This document shows positions 44,601 to 50,600 of a DNA stretch of 64,000 bases, one piece after another. The position numbers were made by a program, and so were the translations under genes. Source of the DNA: Areca catechu (taxonomy: Eukaryota; Streptophyta; Magnoliopsida; Arecales; Arecaceae); contig CM038042.1 of NCBI GenBank assembly GCA_021397845.1, forward strand, positions 34,978,418 to 35,042,417, read 5' to 3'. Below the pieces are notes generated by a model. It worked only from the letters and a program-made list of their open reading frames with translations. It was not told the origin of the DNA and did no database searches. Each line of letters begins with the position of its first letter. Position 1 is the stretch's first letter.

Positions 44601-47600
44601 CGAGCCTTGTACCGGTCAATAGAGCCATTCGGTAGGTGTTTGATAGTAAACATCCATTTGCACTCAACAGGATGAATACCCACAGGAGGGGGTACAAGCT
44701 TCCAAGTACCATGACTGATAAGAGCATTCATTTCTTCATCCATAGCGACTTTCCAAGTTAGATCGGATAATGCTTCTGAATAAGTCCTGGGAATAGACAG
44801 ATGATATAGACATGGCACAGTGGCGGAAAGAGGGGCTGAAATGGTCCAAGAAGATATAATCAGCAATAGAGTGCATCGTACATGTACATTTACCCTTCCA
44901 TAGTCATTAGTCATTATTAGTAAATAGTCATTGGTCTCCTTTCCAATGGTACATGTATGTGCATGGTTTTGGAGGGGAGGGAGGCACGGCAATACGATTG
45001 GAAGAGGGGAGGAGGAGCGGCAACAAGATTGGAAGAGGGGAGGGACAGCAACAAGGATTGGAGGGGAGGGAGGGGCGGCAATAGGAGATTGGAAGTGGAA
45101 AGGGAGAGGAACGGCAAGAGAGAGGAAGGCTAGAGCGAGAGGGAAGGTAGAGCAAGGGTTCCCTGTTCTGATGCCATGTTGAAAGAGAAGGAAAAAATAA
45201 AAGAGCTTTTATCAATTAGGGCTAAAGTAGCATTTAAATAGACTTTACAGAGAATAAGTTGTTCTAGAGGAACAACGTAAGTTAAGATACTACTCTAATT
45301 CTAACAATTTGAAATGACGATCTTGATGATTATTTTCAGGCCGTAATGAGGTGTGAGGGATCTAAGGCCGACGACCATCTCTAGATCGACTAGACATTGA
45401 CCAGAATAGGGTAAGACTAGTCTATTTTTATATTTTCTTTACTGTTATTCCAATTTTCGAAGCCTGACCTGACTTAGGCATTAAAGGGCTTTGCTGGAGC
45501 CAACCTGGCAAGCATTTCCATTCTTTTTATGTGCAGATCTGTGACTCCAAGGGTAATCATCTTCCATCACCACAGATCAGATAGTGCCCTCTAGATTGCT
45601 AATAGCCGGGCCAAATTTTTGTATTAATAGAATGATGCTAGAAGGAGGATGTGGTGATAATAAAGGAGGGCACCACCTCCCATCTGTACATAGACTTGCC
45701 CTTGACTGGGCCCTGTGGTGATAATAAGGAAGGTGGTACTGCCTCCTACCTGTACACGTACTCCCTCTTGACTGGGGGCTGTGGTGATAATAAGGAAGGA
45801 GGGCACCATTAGTCTTACATTGGTTGTGAGCCCCATCCCCTTTTCATCCTTGGCTGCATTGCCTGCACCATCCCCACTTCCTTTTTTTCTACTGCTCCCT
45901 TGATTGCCTCTCTGCCCAACATCGAGACAACATTGCCAGCCCCATTCTCCTCCCTCTCCCTTGTTGTTGGCCCTCATTGTGAAAAAAAAAGAGAGTAACA
46001 AAACATCTTTTTTGTTGTCAGAAATCTGAAAAAAAATAGAAATAGAATTATTATTTCCAGATTTTTTATAAAGAAAGGTGACAATGATGCCAAATGCAGC
46101 CTATGTTGTCACTACTTGTTGGGTGAATTTCAGGAAGCAAGGAGATCACAAAATTCACCTGATGAGTCTCATGATATATTTTTTAAATCATTGGAAAGGA
46201 GACTAATGACTATTTACTAATAATGTGCATTATGATAAAGTTTTGTATGTATATGAGTATCTAGATAATCAGGATAAACATTTCCATAATTAGGAGAAAT
46301 TTTAGTTTCCTTTCTTATTTATTTTATTTACAGTCATTAATAAGGAAACTAATGATTATTTATCAATGGTCTGTATTATGACCAAGCTTTTTATTTGTAC
46401 CAATGTGAATGAATTACGTAGCATGATTTTGCTAACACATAATGCCCCTTCATATAATCAAATTAAATTCTATATTAGATCCATTATAATTTAGATACAT
46501 TTGAGATTAGATCAGGTACTCCTACAGCTTGCACATAAATAGCAGGTAGTCTTGAATCATCATGGTTCAATCTATTTGGAAAGTGGGCTTGTTGTGTTGT
46601 TATCTTTAGTCTATTTTGTTAGTATCTGTGAGATGTGACCTTAATTTTTGTTGCACATAATTCAACTTTGAACCACATAACTGAATACAAGTATGTAGTT
46701 TGATACCCCACTTATATATTACTATTTGATATTTAAAGTTATATAAATTCTTGATTGTTGATAATCGTACTTGATATATGAACCACTTTTCTTGTTTATA
46801 CCTAATTTTTTACTGTAGGCAGCCAGGATGCGTTATGTTTTGGAAAATGAACCGTATTGCCTTAATTTAATTGATACTCCAGGGCATGTGGACTTCTCAT
46901 ATGAGGTACAATAAATATATTTTCATTTCATCATCTTGTAATATTTTTGCAATATGATGTAATGTATAATACTGAAAGCTTCAATCCTTTTTCCATGTTA
47001 TTTAAGCCTCGCATATTTAGCATAATTGATTTAGTCAAAATGGGGAAGCACTCATTATTTTAACTAGTGGGATGGTAATTACTGAAGGTTTACATAAATA
47101 TTATAGATGGAAGTCGATATTGGGAAGAAATTGTTTTTTGGCTTACTAGACACTAACTGCACTTAGGAAAACAAAAGGGTTCTTTCATCGGCACCATTGC
47201 CATGGTACCAAACTGTTCTGTGATTGCTTATACTGACTGTTTATGTATATGTGTTCGCCAAGAATAGCCTACTTTGTTAAATGAAAATTATTCCATTTGG
47301 TGGTTAGGTTTCTCGTTCTCTTGCGGCTTGTGAAGGTGCCCTTCTGGTTGTGGATGCTTCTCAGGTGCAGTTGTTTTCCATCTGACTTAATATCTACCAC
47401 AAACAACTTACATATTGTAGGGCTAATGATATTAATGAATGCTGTATTTATTAGATTTCTGCTTGAATTGCATATTTTCTTTAAATGGCAATAATCCTTT
47501 TGGGTTGTAGTGATCAATTAGTCTGATTGAATTATAATTATTCAGGGTGTGGAAGCTCAGACATTAGCTAATGTTTATTTGGCTCTGGAGAACAGCCTTG

Positions 47601-50600
47601 AGATCATACCAGTGAGGGTCTTTCTCTCATCTTCTTCACAATGATTTATTTCTTCTCATTTCATTGGGGCATTCTATCAACTTATTCTCCTTTAAGGATT
47701 TATCATTGAAGATGCACAGAAACTCATTGTTCAGTAGATCATAGTTTATTCCTATTAAGGATTGCTGAACTGGTACTAGGACCCGTACCGATCAACGACC
47801 GGTACGGTATGGTACAGTACCGTACCATACCGGTATATGTTGATCGGTACGGTATGATGCAGTACCGTACCATACCGGTATATGTTGATCGGTACGGTAT
47901 GATGCAGTACCGTACCATACCGGTATATGTACTAGCCTTGGTAAATTGAGAAAAAAATTATTTTTTTCTCCCCTCTCAAGCAAGGAATGCTTGGACCTGA
48001 ACTGGGCCAAACCAGCCCGAATCGGACTGAACCGGATCGTACCGGTTCGAGCCGATCCGTACCGTACCGAGCCAACCTGTATTGGTCCGATTTAGGTTAA
48101 TTTTTATGGTTCGAGTCCTGAACTAATTTTTTAGGATTGAACCGTAACGGTTCTTGGCTGGTACGGTATGGTACGTCTCGAACCGGGTGGTTTGGGAGTA
48201 CCGAAAACCCTGATCCCTGTCATGATTGTGGTGCAGCCACCCGAAAATTTTAAGTCATTCTGTCTGTTGGCATTGTCATGACTTCATGATTGTGTGCTAG
48301 CTTTATCATCCCTCACAAACTAGCCTAACCTTGTATCCCTCTTCCCAAATTTTTGGTCAGATCCATAAGTGTGCTGCCAAATCTTGTTGCAGCGCCTGTC
48401 CCTATGATTGTATGTTCTTTGATTTTTGTTCTATCCTGGGCTATTGCATATTGTCTTGGCAAATTAAATTGCAGATCAAGCATAATGAAGATAATAAGTC
48501 GAGAAAAGAAATGTCTTTAGTTCCGACATCCAACATAATATTTCAAGCAACTCTAAAGGGACTTGAATACAAAATAAAGAAAGATTTCTTGAAGCTTGTT
48601 ACATCACATATGGTCTCTTTTAAGAAAGATTTATCTTATTGAGGAGAACTTGAGAAAGCTCCTCAAGGTACCATGGAACATAAATATTGCAATTTCAACA
48701 TGAAAACCTAACAACCTCATAAAAGATTTGAACTTATTAGATGAGTCATACAGTTGCTAGGGTGTAATTTTTGTACTTCTAAGTCAGATTCTGGTTTTCG
48801 CATTTTAGAAAGGCAATTGGGTGTCCATATGGAAATTGGCTGCTTGTTTTCTAAGAGCACTTGTGTATATGTAAAGAAGTCATGGAAAAGCTATAAAAGA
48901 GGCCCAATGGCTAGCCAGTTTAAGGCAATTTCTGTGATTTTTTTAAAAGAAAGTTTTGCTGCCCCTCTTATTTGCAGCTTTTTTTTTGTTGAGTCCTTAA
49001 AACAAGGTTTACCAGAATGATGGATCTTTGCTATAAGTTTCTCAGTTTTTTACAGCATTGAGGTGCACATGTTGTACCATTCTGGTCCTTAATTGATTTC
49101 TCAGTTTTTTACAGCATTGAGGTGCACATGTTGTACCATTCTGGTCCTTAATTGATATTTGAATCAGAATGGACTGGCATAATATGCAATAGATTGGACA
49201 GCCTTATTACATAGATGGTCTAGACCCCTACCAGTGTTTCTTTTAGCTTTTCCTTGTGTCTCCTAATGTTACAAGCATCACAGTGAGCCATGAATATCTT
49301 TAGCAACAACATGCATGGTTTGTTACTGGAAGAAAGATGTTGCTAAGCACTTAGTTCCTTAAAACAGCTAAACTTTTTACTTGCAATTCAGTCCGCTGAT
49401 GAATTGGTCTTTCTGAAGTACTCAACTTTTAGCTGAAGCTTTATGTAATTTTAATGTACATTGATGATGAAATTTATTAATGAGAATCTGTTCTGATGTA
49501 GGTTTTGAATAAAATAGATCTGCCAGGTGCTGAACCAGATCGTGTTTCCCAGGAGATTGAAGAGGTTCGTGGAAAAACTACCTCCCATTTTTCTTGAGAC
49601 CCTGGACGAGATCTTGTGTAAAATTGCTCCTAGGTGCCAAGAAGATCAATTGTATAAAAAAAATCATTTGTGATCTATCATAGTATATCATTGACAATTT
49701 AGGGCTTGTTTGGAAAGGATAGGATTTGCTCAAATCCTATAGGATTTAGCAATTCTATGGATAAAAATCCCATTTCCTTTCCAAAGCACTGTTCGAATGA
49801 TTTAACTGTGGGATAAAAGAACAATGGGCAGTAGCTAATCCCATAGAAAAAAAATAATGACCTCCAAAGGTCATTATTTTTTCCCACTGATTATTGGGGC
49901 TCTACCTCCCCCGCCCCCCCACTAATCGTGTTTGACTTCTCTTTGCCTGTGTGATCTCCTCCCCCTCTCCTTCCTTGCCCTCCTTCACCTCCTCCTCTCC
50001 CTCCCCCTGCCAATGGCCTCCCCCTGCCCTCCCCTCAGAACCACCATCCTCAACCTCCTTGTCGCAGTTCTTTGCTGCTCACACCACCACAACTCGCGCA
50101 AAGTCCCATATGCTTGAGAAAAAACCCTAATTGAAACCTAAGAAACCCTTCAATCTCCCACAAGTTCTCTCCTTCCCCACAGATCTCTGAAATGAATGAA
50201 ATGCAAAGAAAGAGAAGCAAAAATGAGAAAAAAAATTGATCAATCTTTGTTAGAAAAGGTCCTACATTTTAATTCTTTCCATTTTTTCCTTTGGTTTTGT
50301 TGCTTTTTTTCTATGATTTCTATTTTTCATCTATTTTTTACGTCCTTGGAAGTCTCAGTCGGGTGGGTGGCTTGGAGCAGCTGAATAGGGAAGCTTAGAT
50401 GACGGCTAAGGTTGTGTTGGATATTTTTATATAATAGTTTATAAACAGAATAGATATATTATCAATGAATTTAAATTTAAATAATCGTGGCTTATTAGTT
50501 AAGAAAATAGTCTGGCAATCTAAAAATTTGGAGTTCATATCCTCCTATTATTTATTATTTCTATAAAAAATTATAATTAATATATATATAATTAGGTTTG

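Larger units (their letters stand above)
43151..45306 (-). mobile_element. A1: internally deleted Ty1/copia element (2156 bp, short LTRs)
   Basis: Two LTRs of about 130 bp (45306-45177 and 43282-43151 on the minus strand) start TGTTAGAATTAGAGTAG and end CTCTTTCAACA. PBS is TGGCATCAGAAC, an altered iMet site. The interior goes from a GC-rich, CTCC-rich leader straight to RT, so gag, protease and integrase are missing. Short LTRs and the PPPVGxxPVxCKW wording suggest an Ale/Retrofit-like lineage. Flanks share an imperfect 13-bp direct repeat, not an obvious 5-bp TSD. Confidence 0.85.

Noticed and set aside
48331..49020. ORFs of 103 and 88 codons in intron 5
   Set aside because: No domain or conserved motif, AT-rich intron composition, and they sit between proven exons of cpLEPA.
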